This document shows, piece after piece, positions 9,273 through 20,490 of a stretch of 64,000 nt of DNA. Source of the DNA: Sinohyriopsis cumingii (taxonomy: Eukaryota; Mollusca; Bivalvia; Unionida; Unionidae); NCBI GenBank assembly GCA_028554795.2, contig CM068839.1, forward strand, positions 89,996,182 through 90,060,181, written 5' to 3'. The notes beneath the pieces are model-generated. The model was given only the letters and a program-made list of their open reading frames with translations, was not told the DNA's origin and did no database searches. Both the position numbers and the translations under genes were made by a program. Numbering within the stretch: position 1 is the first letter of the stretch; the number at the start of each line of letters is the position of its first letter.

Positions 9273-9516
9273 GAGAGGGCGCGACCTCAATAAAGTGTTC
9301 ATTGCGGTAAAATAACCCTTCCTACGAACAAAAAACAAAACAAACAACGACGGTAAAGTAACACCAATTTGAGAAATCTTTTGGAAGATTTATTTTTGTT
9401 TTAATCTGTGTCGACGCTTTTGGTTAAATTTGTGTCGATGCTTTTTTTCTTCGTTCGTAGGAAGGGTTATTTTTAGTTTTTCGACCATTTTCGACTATTG
9501 GTCTGTTCGCCCTCTC
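9273..9516. repeat. Nested inverted repeat at the border of the viral block
   Basis: A perfect 21-bp inverted pair lies at 9309-9329 and 9453-9473 (right arm begins GTTCGTAGGAAGGG). An outer pair GAGAGGGCG (9273-9281) and CGCCCTCTC (9508-9516) lies about 27 and 34 nt further out. Between the arms are two copies of a TGTGTCGAYGCTTTT phrase. It separates the viral genes (left) from an old LINE (right). It could be an element terminus, a foldback element or a MITE. Confidence 0.65.
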
Positions 9517-11400
9517 ATGGAAATGATTCAGTTTTCTGGCATGGAGTCTGTACACATCCAGGGTTTCGCAAGTGGACAGCAGTATCATCACCACTATGGC
9601 TTTGTTAACCCTAATTTTTGCTTGTATTCAAACCCCTCTGAATTCCCACACATTTGTACCTAGTCTGACAAAGACCATACATGGTTTAGAAATTCTGGCA
9701 CTGGTTTCATCAGTAATGGAGAGTGCATGTGCAAGCGTGCTACTGAGATAGGTGAACTTGTCTACGGTAATTTACCATGATGTTAGGTTCTATATAAGAC
9801 TTTCCTGGTGCAGGTGATACTGATTGTGCAACTGAAATTGTCACAAGCTGAAGAGAAATGGTTCATGTTGTGATGCACGTCGGCTCAAATTTGGCATTCA
9901 TGGAACAGTCGTCAGGAAATAGATCGTGAACAGTTACTTCCTGTAACATTGTTTATGTCTGGAGTCTCCTGAGATTCAAGAGCTTGCTATCAGTCCAGTA
10001 TCTAATCTCAATTCCAGTATTATGGTCATGGACGGCATCAGTATGCATGGCACAGTATATCAGACTTAAGAGGGTTGTAGCTAACACAACCCTGCTTGAA
10101 TCCAATAGTGACTGGGAATGGTTCAGATGGCTCATTGTTGTGTACGAGCAAGCATGCCATCATGATACTGCCAAACCACCATGATCAATTTCTCTCGGCA
10201 ACCAGATTTTGGCAAGATTTTTAAAGGCCTCCATAGCTAACCATGTCAAAGGCTTATATGTGGTCGATGCCATGTACAGGTTGGAGTTCTGTTCTTGACA
10301 TTTCTCCGGAGTTGACCAGCTCCAAACACTAATTCTTTGTCCATCATCCTTTCCTGAAGCCACAATGATTCACTGGCATGAGTCATTAATGAGTGTGATG
10401 CACAAGACAATTCAGCAGAATTCTAGCAAGTATTTTTCTGGCTATTAAAAGCAAGGAGATGCCGCGATCGTTGTTGCAGAATTGTCTGCTGCCTTTCTAC
10501 ATGTTCAAGTGCATCCTTTTACTATAGGACTGAATTTAAACGTTCGTTTTGCTCAGCAGTGAGACTTGCAACTCTCAGAGTTTGCATTGTTAAGTTCCCA
10601 TGATGTTTTCGAAGGCTGCCATCTTAGATGATGAAGTGCCATCTTCTAGTAAGTTCTTACGTAGCCGATGTTTCTGATTCAGAACTCTATATATGGCAGC
10701 ATCGTTCTCATCAAACAAATCTTGCAGTTTATTTTGATTTTATCCAGTTGGCTGTAGAGCTCTTTGACATATGCCCATTTCACAGTCTTCTCTTTCAGTG
10801 TGGTAATTAAGGCTTTTGGGCACTTTTTTGACTTTTGTTTGTTTGCCAGACTGCATCCAGATAACCAGTCCCGAATTCTAAATTAATCATTGCCTTCGTC
10901 ACTAAGACATCCTGCTTGTCTCTTATGATGATGATGACATCAATAAGATGCCAGTGCTTGGAGCGCGGGCGCTTCCAATAAGTTTTGTTGTTGTTGTTTG
11001 GCAGACGGAAGACTGTGCTGATGTTTAGGAGGTCGTGTACAGTGCATTTCCTTGGTAGGAGAAGTCAGTTTTCGCATTTGCACGCACCAGTTTTGACAAT
11101 AATACCTGGCCATGTCTGGCGCTCTGTGCAAACTCTAGCATTGAAGTCACCAAGGATGACAAGCTTGTCTGCCTTCAGTACTTCTGCAGTAAGAAACTCC
11201 AGACCTTCATAAAATCAGTCCTTGATTTCATTTTGGTTTGTTGTGGTGGGTTCGTAGCCACTGATTGTATTTTTATGCCTTTTTTCCTCACAGTTGGAGT
11301 CTCGTTTGCATTTGTCTGTCACTGATCTCTATGAGAGATTAATGAGCTTGCTAACAAGCTGTAATTTGATGGAAAAGCCAACACCTGCTTTACGTAACGT
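9480..11400 (-). mobile_element. Decayed non-LTR retrotransposon (LINE)
   Basis: Read on the minus strand. The endonuclease part at about 11350-10930 shows AGVGFSIK, then KLVILGDFNARV, then a RSKHWHLID motif, all typical of apurinic-type endonucleases of LINEs. The reverse transcriptase part at about 10135-9480 shows a stretch ending GIEIRYWTDSKLLNLRRLQT and a YADD-box equivalent now reading FPDD. Stops and frameshifts are frequent, and the 5' UTR and 3' tail are not recognisable. It is dead. Clade not assigned. Confidence 0.85.
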
Positions 11401-11479
11401 TTATTTACTTTGACCACTCCAGAAAAAGGTATAGGCGGCTCTTACTTCCTTAAAGTGGTCTGCAAAGATCAAACAAAGG

Positions 11480-11640
11480 AGATAACCCCCTTAAAACATA
11501 CGGTTGTGACAACGTTGCCATGTAACGTTGTGGTAACGTGATTTGGTGAACTTCCTGTAATATTGCAACAACGTTGATGTGTAACGTCACAAAGCAACAT
11601 TCCTACAACATTCTCAAAACATTCAAAAGCTATATTGAAA
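11480..11640. repeat. AACGTTG-rich degenerate repeat
   Basis: Several short copies of AACGTTG/CAACGTT with variants (ACAACGTTGCCATGTAACG) are packed in about 130 bp. No coding sense was seen. Confidence 0.4.
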
Positions 11641-12060
11641 GTTAGGAATGAAAGCTGCTCGTGTTTCTGAAACACTTATTCTCCACTGCTGGCAAGAATG
11701 TCCAAAACGTCAATTAAACATTTTCAAAATGGCAACATTGCCATCCATATAGGAGTAGTAGAGACAGCAGGATGTTTAAAAAGGCTGCCGTTGCCACCAT
11801 ATTGGATGTCAGATCTGCACAATTGTCATTTGGAACAAACTAAACATCACCGGTCATTTGATCATAATAGGAGGAGTTGCGATAACATGCAAGGGCACAC
11901 TGGTGCACAAATTACTCAAACATTGCACAGATTTGTGCACTTAAATGGCGGTGATGTGTGATAAATCTTGTAAATTAGTTAAAAGTCACATAAAAATACA
12001 CTCACATCTGCACTGTATAGATGTATTATTTAACTGTTAAGATAAACTAAATAAGCATCT

Positions 12061-12333
12061 AAAAAGATTTTGTTGTTGTTGTTGTGGGGTTTAACGCCAT
12101 TTTTCAGCACATGATAGGCTATACATGGCGGCCAGTATTAATGGTGGAGGAAGAACCCGGGAAAACACCGGAAAGAACCACCGACCCACGAGAAGCTACT
12201 GGCAAGCTTTCTCACATACCCACATTGGCTGAATCCTAGACTCGAACCGCCGCAGACAGAGGTGAGATGGCAGTGATCCGTAACGAAGAGCGCTTTAGAC
12301 CACTCGGCCACTCGGGGCCCCCAAAAAGATTTT
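12061..12333 (-). mobile_element. SINE family A, full copy
   Basis: Reverse-oriented copy of the element at 5028. The tRNA-like head is at 12322 and the tail (GTT)n, that is (AAC)n on its own strand, at 12072. Perfect 11-bp target duplications AAAAAGATTTT lie at 12061-12071 and 12323-12333. The body is close to the first copy. Confidence 0.92.
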
Positions 12334-13130
12334 GAACAGTAAGGATACTTAATTAAGTAGAGACAAGTGTGTCTGAAAAAGGAAAAGAATTCAAGATGTA
12401 TTTTAATATTACTTTTTAATGTTTCTAGATTTTACTGATATCAAAAATCATACATTTTACGCTTTGCAAGATAACTGTTGATCGGACAGCTACTGTTAGA
12501 TAACGGGAGACAAAACGAAATTTGAAAAATGTGTGAACCATAAAACATGTCATATAAAAAGAGCATACGTCAGCGGGTATAGTTACATAGCAGGGTGGTT
12601 CAAACTATCGATCCATGGTCAGACCATCGTCTTCACGGTGAAGACAATTATTCCGTGTCTCTAAATGTCCTTTGATTGATTGTACCAAAATGGTCCACTA
12701 TTTCCCAGCATCGAATGCAGATTGGTATCACTTCTTTGGATATTATTCATGCTATATTCTGATAAGTACTCCTAATTTGCACATCTTAGTATAAAACTAG
12801 AAGCTTCAACTTCTATGCTGTGTCCAGTGGCAGCTTTGAACTCGGAACAATGTGCCTTGTTAGAGTATTATTAACGCTACATCTATGTAATAAACTAATT
12901 ACATTGCAAACATCTTATAAATCGTGTCAAATTTTGAAAAATATGTACGTTGGAGAATTTTTCTAATCAAAGGTCTTGTTTAGTTTTCAAAGTTACTAGT
13001 GTGCACCCTCGAAACCCTGGATTCGATTTATTTTCATTTACATCGTGAAGACCATCTTTCATCTTTGACTACAAATATGTAAGTATATTTCAAATTGTTT
13101 TATATTTAGTGTCAGGACTTTTAAAGTGAC
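12334..13130. other. Non-coding, nothing recognised
   Basis: AT-rich sequence with no ORF of note and no clear repeat apart from a short palindrome GTCTTCACGGTGAAGAC near 12630. Confidence 0.4.
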
Positions 13131-13140
13131 AGAAGAATTG

Positions 13141-13186
13141 ACAAACAATAGCGCAAAACTGGTGCGAAACGAGCCCAAGCGCTTTC
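13141..13186 (-). repeat. Ribozyme-like motif, inverted copy of 14823-14868
   Basis: Its reverse complement begins GAAAGCGCTTGGGCTCGTT. It matches the motif at 14823-14868 at 33 of 46 positions by my count. The pair encloses the GIY-YIG fragment. Confidence 0.55.
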
Positions 13187-13499
13187 GGAATCTACCAATT
13201 TATTTGAGTTTGTAATATTCAATAAACGAGCTTTAATAATTTTGTAAAGATTTTTTTCCTGACATTGCATAATTTATATACCCTTTTGTCGTTTCGAACA
13301 ATATCGTCATAAAAATCACACGATACAAACTAGCTTCATTACATAATAGTTTTTGAAAGCAAGATGCCCAATGTCTGATGAACCAGAAAGGATCTGCAAA
13401 TATATAAATGCGTATCCCTTCCGTTGCACTATAAATTGAAACAAAAGGAGAATAATCGATATTAAAAACTTATAAAAGATTCTGGAAAAGTTATTGACA

Positions 13500-14060
13500 A
13501 TGCACATATATGCAACTTACATTCACAGTTCTCATATATAAGTATGGTCAAAACCTTAAACAATAACTCTACGCAAACCCTCTACATATATCAATCTTAA
13601 ATTCAAAGTTTGACCTCCTAGATTCAACAACAAATTTAAGTGGTAAAATCGTATAAAAAGTAACCAGCAATGTCAGGTAAATGTTATTTAACACACATAA
13701 GAGAAAGTTCAATTAACAGTTTATTCATATCAGTTTTAAACAAACCTCATACAGAAAATTTTAAGTTGATGTCTATATATAACAAACATTATTCGCAAAA
13801 TTAACCCCAAACGTTTCACTACAAATTATCTTTCAAAGTTACAACCAAAACACATTTATGAAAAAGAAATCAATACTGTCAGCTATATGTTATTCAACAC
13901 AAGGAAGTGAAATTTACATGCACAATACCTGCTTTTGAGTCATAAACAAAACTTTAAGCACAGACTTTAACTTTCTATCTACAGATGTTTACACACAGCA
14001 AACCTTAAATGCAAATTATAATCTCAAACTTGTCCCATTAAATTGCAAACACGTTCAATT
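13500..14060. repeat. Degenerate tandem repeat of about 200 bp
   Basis: Three diverged units start near 13513, 13713 and 13915. They share the order ACAGTTTTAAACAAA-like, then CTACATATA-like, then CAAAGTT-like phrases. Similarity is weak, so the period is approximate. Confidence 0.35.
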
Positions 14061-14077
14061 GAAATAAAATTTATTAA

Positions 14078-14437
14078 TGCAGGATTTTAGCACAAGTACA
14101 AGTACATTTCCTTGATAAAAAGGTAAACATACATGGTCCAAACAAAACGTGCGAAACGGAGGATGCAATTTATCTCATCACATATAAAATCTGTAACCTT
14201 CAGTATGTCGGAGAAACTGAAAAGCTACACAAAAGGATCAACCTTCATACATCTGATTGGATGACAAAGAAGCTGTACAGAAGCCCGGTCTCAGAACACT
14301 CCTCTTCTCCCGGCCACTCTTTCAGTGATATTACACTTATTGCAGTTGCTCACAACCCCAACTGGAGTTCCGAAGTCAGGAAAGAAAAGGAATCTTACTG
14401 GATACGCCGCCCTAGAACTTTGAAACCAACAGTTTAA
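14078..14437 (+). pseudogene. GIY-YIG endonuclease fragment of a Penelope-like retroelement
   Basis: An open frame of 120 codons without an ATG. It reads AIYLITYKICNLQYVGETE, the GIY-YIG core as it appears in Penelope-like elements. A His/Pro-Gly-His segment (PVSEHSSSPGHSF) follows, then NPNWSSEVRKEKESYWIR with the conserved Glu, ending at TAA 14435-14437. This matches the C-terminal nuclease of these elements. The reverse transcriptase is missing, so this is a truncated copy. Confidence 0.85.
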
Positions 14438-14807
14438 ACCAACAAGACTAGAAAAAGACAGCCATGCACAAATAAAATTATCTTTTGCAGCCGACACATA
14501 TTCTTTTAAATAATTCTCTAAATTTGTTTAGTAGCCCATAATTACTACTATAACAATGAAATATCCGGGATAAAATATGCAGTTAAATAAATTTACATAA
14601 AATAACAGATGTAATTATGGCTCATCGATTTCTATGTCAATAAAAATATTTTCCAGCATTCTCAACAAGTTGATATAAAGTAGTTGAAACATAGTAAATT
14701 TAAAGGTTTAATTCCTGTAGAAACAGCCATGTCAAGGTTTGCAAGCACAATGGTTTTTCTGTTTTATTTGTTTGTCTTGTCTCTGTTTTGTATTTGCCTT
14801 TGAAAAA

Positions 14808-14877
14808 GACTCATTAAGAGTCGAAAGCGCTCAGGCTAGTTAGATACTAGTTTTGCACCGTTCGTTGTCAGTTTATT
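14808..14877 (+). repeat. Hammerhead-like stem motif at the element end
   Basis: GACTC-ATTAA-GAGTC is followed directly by GAAAGCGCT. A short stem then GAAA is the layout around stem II of hammerhead ribozymes, which occur in the terminal repeats of Penelope-like elements. The CUGANGA core strand before it is not intact (TTTGAAAAA), so activity is unlikely. Confidence 0.4.
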
Positions 14878-14879
14878 GT

Positions 14880-17800
14880 ATTTATCTTCATCAATCCCTG
14901 ACACACGTGATCCTTGCTGGATCCGATGCACTTGAAAGGACTGTTATTCGTGATATGATTTGTATTATTTATATATATGCAACATTTTGTCGCAAAAGTG
15001 CGAAATAGTGAAGTAATTGATTGGAAACACTGATTATGTCCACAATGAGTGGTGGGATAGGTTGTTGTGGGAGGGGTTACCAAGTTCTTATTTCAAACCT
15101 AAAGCACAGAATGAAAAAAATAAAACCCAAAGCTTTTAATGAATATGACAAACTATGAATTAATCTATCAATGAGATCGAACTATTACCTATATTGCCTG
15201 ATAAACATAAGCCGTGGAATGAATTTTGCGAAACTAAATGGGTTAACTTTATCTTCAATATCAGCTGTTATTTTTAAAGTTTTATGGCGAAAATAGTGTT
15301 AAGTGCACCATCTTGTATTGATCGTAAAAATCAATTTCAAAGTCCGAGTGTTAACGTAAAAGTGGGATTTCAAACCCTGATATCGGCTGCATTTCACCTT
15401 AAATGGTTTTATTTAACATTCGTTTTTATAACGGGACAAGGGATTATGTTTCTTACGTCCATGGAATGTGAAAATTGGTTCATGCATTTCAGGAGTATTG
15501 GTTAAGTATGGCTTTTACGGTTTTGGGATTTTGGTTTTTGATTAATTAACATTAATAATCCTCGAAAGTGACCAGTCATGTATTAGCTCTGACGTGTATC
15601 AGAGACCTAAAGGGGTCAAAAAGCGGTCAAAAAATGCAAAAACTCTACTTCGCCAAGACTTCAAGTTCAAAGATGAATTGTTCCTTCCTCTGTTTATAGC
15701 CTCAACAGGAAACAGTAAAATATAATTAGTAGTTTGTATCATTGTATCACTGTAACATTAAAAAAATATCTGATCTCATTATCTACAATTCATTTCATAT
15801 GAGCTAACATTTTGCACGATGCAAGATTTATATATTTGTGTATGTGATTCATGTTTATGTCAAGTATATGCCTTCTAAAATAAACCTGTTCAATATTCAA
15901 GCTCGCTACACACATGGGAAGGAGTGAGAGTCAGACCCCTTTGGTTTTACGAGTGATATACATTAAGCTGAGGAGTTATTGTAGCATTTTTATGGCTTTA
16001 TATACTTTTGGAATTTTGAACACTTGTTATTATAAAATGGATTAAATTACACGGAGGTAAACAAGGTTAACAGATTTTCTCCTAGTCTCTAAAAGGAGAT
16101 AATGTCATCAACAAGGATTAATATGTAGATAAAATGTGCAAGGCATACCTAACACAAACCCCACAAAACGTTTGGTAATGAATTTGCCGGTGTAAATCAA
16201 AATCATTATATTTTGGTAGATCATGGATCTTTTTCTACTTCGTGTGATCCTTGTGGGAAACAACTGCTGTTACTGATTTCGTCATTATTCAACGCAAATC
16301 ATATAACCCACCTCACTGTCCCCAAAGCCGGACCGAAGTGCCAGCAGGTTTCTATCGTCATTGTTTTCTGCAGAACCGATATTACGCTGTTTTTCTCATT
16401 TCTAAATGTGTATGGTTGTGTCGGACTCGTAGACTATTTTGATCGTCTGCTGCAAGCGTAGTATAGGGTCTACAAAATAGAAAAACTTTCCAGTTCAGCT
16501 TGTCACATTAACATTCTTCACAATACAAAAGATAAACATTAACTGCAATCAATATACATACTAACACGATTTGTTGTTGAAGTGGCTTTACAAAGAACGG
16601 ACGCTCTGTACCAATTACCGTAGCAATTTCAAACAATCTGTTTAAAAGTCATTGAAATTTAATACAGAATTGGTGGAAACCAAACGTTTTAAGCTCTATC
16701 TTAGGCTACGGAAATTTTCAATGGGTGTTCTGCTGTTTAGAAATTACTGCAGTGTACACAATATGCCATTTTTACTGCGGCGCTCGTTATCCTTTGAGAA
16801 ATGTGAGAATAAGAATTCATCGCTTTGCGTGAATGTAAGATAGGAAACCTCCACCCTCGGGGTAACGCCTCTGCGTTTAGGCATTCATCATAGACTCGTG
16901 TCGGACGAAAATTTATGACCCTTGTGTGGAATTTCCCTTTCCAACACCAAGACATGTCATGGAGTCTATTATTCAAATTAGAGTAAAATTAGATTGATGC
17001 TTTACAAATATTTTTTTGTTTACAGATAAATACATATTCATTGCATCTTGCATATTTCCCTGCATTGCAAGGTCTTGTTTTTAGTCAGAGGTTTCGCTTT
17101 GTGGTGATATAGGTAATGCTATTACAAGTCCTGGAAACCAAGGGGAGAAGGTTCACATTGACAGGACCATTTTAGCGAGGATGATGAAGGTCATATTATT
17201 AAGAACAAAGTTTAAAAATAGAAACCAACAAACAATCAATAAGAAACATTATGCATTATAATATTTCCTGTCCAGACATTTGATGACATTTAACTCAGGA
17301 TTTAAATTAATGATAAATGAAGTAATTACAGAACATGTTATATAAAAATTCTTTCTTTCGTTGATTCAAAATTTGCAGAGCTATGAACGATGTTCGATCT
17401 TTTGCTTTAGAGTTCAGATCTTTCATAGAAAATGACCCACCGTTTCAATTAAACGTGTAAATGTACACAAGATTGTGGAATTGTCTTGCTCAAGCGATTT
17501 ATTTGACAATCTTTTACACGAAAAACCATAGGGTGAATTTCGAGCTTAAAGTTCAGCTTGAGTTCATGTTATAATTTAATTGTAAAGTTAACTCAATTTC
17601 AATTTATATTCTAGAACGATCTTAACGTATAAAGTCCAAGTTGACGTTTAAATCATGAGCTATAGAAGGTACTTAAAATGTAAACTATGTCTCAACCAGA
17701 GACAAATTGGATGCATGCGTAAGGTGGACAGTAGAATTAGGTTAAAGCTAAGGCATGAGCGCTATATAAGAGTGAGATCGAGATTCAGGTTAAAATTTGT

Positions 17801-18240
17801 CATGCGCAAGAGGACCGACCTGAAGTCATTTGTACAAATTTGTTTAAAATTTCCTTTGGTAAAAGTCTAACAGTTATGAAATCAATCACTTCATTCCTGT
17901 TTATTAGAACACACAATATGGTCAACATATTACTGATTGTTTCTCCATCCGTCACGCTATCTCCTTTCTAAATAGTGATGAGGGCTTTTAGTAATCTTGA
18001 GTGTTTTGGACATGAAACTCAGGACAGCACCATATATAACAACATCTCACTGAATGTATTAGAATAGCCAGATGTAATCAAAACCTGTGGATTAATTAAC
18101 TTGGTTCATCTTTATCACTATCTGCGCTCAGTCTGAAAGCTAGACTAGCTTCGAATAAAAACGTTACAGACAATGATAGCTTTAACATGGACTTACAATT
18201 AAAGTGGACTTATCATTAAGGATATAACAATAGTGAATGG
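14880..18240. other. Long non-coding stretch
   Basis: I read this stretch on both strands and found only short random ORFs and AT-rich DNA. No exon, repeat family or RNA gene could be supported. Confidence 0.4.
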
Positions 18241-18244
18241 GGGC

Positions 18245-18470
18245 GATATAGCGTCAATGGGAAAATACATTACAAAACACCCTGGGTCTGTATAGCGACA
18301 AGATTTATAGCGACAATGGAATTAGCATTCGACCTCCTTGGGCCTGTATAGCGACAAGTACTTTGAAGTACACCCTGGGCCACTATATCGACAAGGGAAA
18401 TTGAACATGGGGAATAGTGGGTTGGTATAGCAACAAGGGAAAGTGGGGTCTGTATAGCGTTTGACGTCAC
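18245..18470. repeat. Degenerate TATAGCGACAAG repeat array
   Basis: About seven copies of a TATAGCGACAAG-type phrase, several preceded by CCTGGGYCTG, at irregular spacing. It lies just outside the gene cassette at 18.6-21.9 kb and may be its terminal region or a minisatellite. Confidence 0.55.
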
Positions 18471-18632
18471 AGTACTGAGCAAAGGAGTGGGACTTAGATT
18501 GATATAACGCAGACAATACACAAACACTTATACAACATTTTAAAAAATTGGGGAGGCAAGAAAGTCATTTTTTTTTCGAGGCCTCTGAGGGGTCCTGAAA
18601 AGGGCCTTTGGGTTTATGTTAACATTATTCCG

Positions 18633-18827
18633 TTAACATAGAGGGCATCGCAAAGATTTTCTTCTTTTCCTTAAAATTTGTCTGACTTCTGGTCCGTACA
18701 TCAGAGCCCTCTTCAAACAGCCTTGTCTCTCCACATAAATTCTTCTTATCCAAACGCTTGTATCCGTTATCCTGACAATGGTCCACGATGATCTGACATA
18801 CATGGGTAAGTCCGTACGGAATAGCAT
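18633..18827 (-). CDS. Small ORF behind a TATA box, unknown
   Basis: A 64-aa basic, Cys-ended ORF starts at 18827 and stops at 18633. A TATAAATAA box lies about 34 bp upstream at 18861-18869 (minus strand). A second reading frame over the same bases is also open and looks as protein-like (NGYKRLDKKNLCGET), so the true frame is uncertain. It faces away from the ORF at 19043. No family recognised. Confidence 0.35.
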   Translation of the reverse strand: MLFRTDLPMYVRSSWTIVRITDTSVWIRRIYVERQGCLKRALMYGPEVRQILRKRRKSLRCPLC

Positions 18828-18860
18828 CGAGAACAGGTGAAGGAATGCAGCGAACTGCGG

Positions 18861-18992
18861 TTATTTATAGGGGAAGGGAGGATCGAAACGGATTGAGTTT
18901 GTTGGCCAATCCAAACACGCGTTACAAAATTCAGTCACCACACAGAGTCAGCCGTCCAATCCGAAGAGAGCAGTCTGTCTATCTCCTATAAA
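18861..18992. promoter_or_regulatory. Divergent promoter pair 1
   Basis: Minus-strand TATAAATAA at 18869-18861 and plus-strand TATAAA at 18987-18992 stand back to back, 120 bp apart. The plus TATA is followed about 25-30 bp on by an initiator-like GCAGTCAGTC, and the ATG is at 19043. Confidence 0.5.
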
Positions 18993-19042
18993 GAGGCGCT
19001 AGTGTCTGTGTGCAGTCAGTCCATGTGACACCGTTTTCAATC

Positions 19043-19618
19043 ATGACGGAAACTAGGAAGACGATGAATTGGGGTGCACCGGTCGCGGAGACGAGAAACG
19101 ATGGCATAGCAGCGACTACCCAAGTTAACACAGACCTACTTCCAGAAGAGGCTACTTTTAATTGGGATTTTGTGGATTTTCTTACCTTGCAAGAATTTGT
19201 TTCGGTACCAGTACCTTTGCCACCTTCTCCGTGTTTATCACTCGCTGGTCATTTCAAACAGAGACAGAAAGAAGAATTGGAGAAATTTATACAGCAGCAA
19301 AAGGAAGCAGAACAAGCTTTTCTTCTTCAACAACAGCGAGAAGAAGAGATAAGAAGGAAACGACATGAAGAAGAAGCAGCTAAGAAACAAGGTAGTGAAA
19401 GTCAAATGGTCTCGGTACTCTTAGACATTTTAGCAGAGATAAGGAGTCTGAAACAAATGTATCAGACTTCTTTATTACGACCGAAGAGAGTAAGACCTTC
19501 CCGAGTTAAACAACCCAACCCTGTGACTACGCCTGCCGTACCAACCTCAGTGATTTCTACCAAATCATCATCGACAGGAGGCAAACCAGAAGTAGGCCTT
19601 GGCCGTGCAAAGGCTTAA
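19043..19618 (+). CDS. Unknown 191-aa coiled-coil protein of the mobile cassette
   Basis: The ATG at 19043 is chosen because it follows the TATA box at 18987 and an initiator; an in-frame GTG at 19010 is less likely. The order is an acidic start, a proline-rich stretch (VPVPLPPSPC), a long Gln/Glu/Lys coiled coil (about residues 70-120), a leucine-rich helix and a basic Ser/Thr/Pro tail. It looks gag-like or DNA-binding, but no family was recognised. It is convergent with the zinc-knuckle ORF at 19923. Confidence 0.5.
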   Translation: MTETRKTMNWGAPVAETRNDGIAATTQVNTDLLPEEATFNWDFVDFLTLQEFVSVPVPLPPSPCLSLAGHFKQRQKEELEKFIQQQKEAEQAFLLQQQREEEIRRKRHEEEAAKKQGSESQMVSVLLDILAEIRSLKQMYQTSLLRPKRVRPSRVKQPNPVTTPAVPTSVISTKSSSTGGKPEVGLGRAKA

Positions 19619-19922
19619 GGCAGTTAAAGTTGATTTAATCCAACAAATACCCAACGGTCCTTTTCAGGGCCACCCACTTCTCCCGAAGAGAGATCGTATT
19701 TCAATTGCCAACATCAATTAAAACTCAAAAAACAATTTCATCCAATCATGTACGTGAGTGAGTGCATGAGTGTAGGTTCTTATTCTAAAAATCAAAACCA
19801 AGAGATACTTACGTTTTATGTCTGGTCTATTCTGATCCAAGTTTTTTCAATCCAATTAACATCTCAACATAACAATTTAAAAAGTTCATAAATTTCTTCT
19901 ATATCTTCACTGTCTCTGTTTT

Positions 19923-20345
19923 TTAAATTTCTTCACTTTCACAGTTGTTCTCCACTTCTTCCTCACTTTCTCCATGCCTTATTTTATTCTCCTGTTTCTC
20001 TTTCTGCACATGTCTGGGTTCTTCCTTGGGGGAGTGTACCTCTTCTTCTTCCTGTCCATAACTCCTCTCTTCTTTTTCTTGCTTCTGTTGTTTCTTAGGG
20101 CATTCTGAAGACCAATGTCCTTTTACTTGACAATGATAACAGGTATCTTGACTTTTGTCTCTTCTAGCACCTGTTTTGCTTTTTTGAAGGTCGGGGCACT
20201 CTGAAGACCAGTGTCCTTTCTTCTTACAGATATAGCAAATATCTTGACTTTTACCTCGAAAGGAGGGTGAGTACTACGACGGCTTGTCTGAAGAAAATTT
20301 TCTAATGACTCCTCGCAAAGTTCTGATCAAAGTTCGATCTGTGTA
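19923..20345 (-). pseudogene. Double CCHC zinc-knuckle protein, one in-frame stop
   Basis: Minus-strand frame with two knuckles in a row, CYICKKKGHWSSECP and CYHCQVKGHWSSECP (C-X2-C-X4-H-X4-C), followed by a long acidic Glu/Lys tail to TAA at 19925-19923. Upstream the frame meets TAG at 20276-20274, beyond which a plausible N-terminal part continues. Such knuckles bind nucleic acid in retroelement gag proteins and in some transposon accessory proteins. It shares a divergent promoter region with the transposase ORF at 20491. Confidence 0.7.
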
Positions 20346-20410
20346 GGCTCTTTCACTGTTCTGCTCAGTTTGAGAATGAAATGAATAGTGGAAGGCAAGA
20401 CACATGCCCT

Positions 20411-20443
20411 TTATATATATGCTGGTCTGCCATGGATATAAAG
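20411..20443. promoter_or_regulatory. Divergent promoter pair 2
   Basis: Minus-strand TATATATAAAG (20421-20411) and plus-strand TATAAA (20438-20443) lie back to back. The plus ATG is at 20491, after an initiator-like GCAGTCAAG. Confidence 0.5.
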
Positions 20444-20490
20444 TGACCCATGGTGTTTAACATGTAGTCATTTGACTCCTTGCAGTCAAG

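Noticed and set aside
13370-13400. Hammerhead core CTGATGA...GAAA
   Set aside because: CTGATGA and GAAA are only 4 nt apart, leaving no room for stem II.
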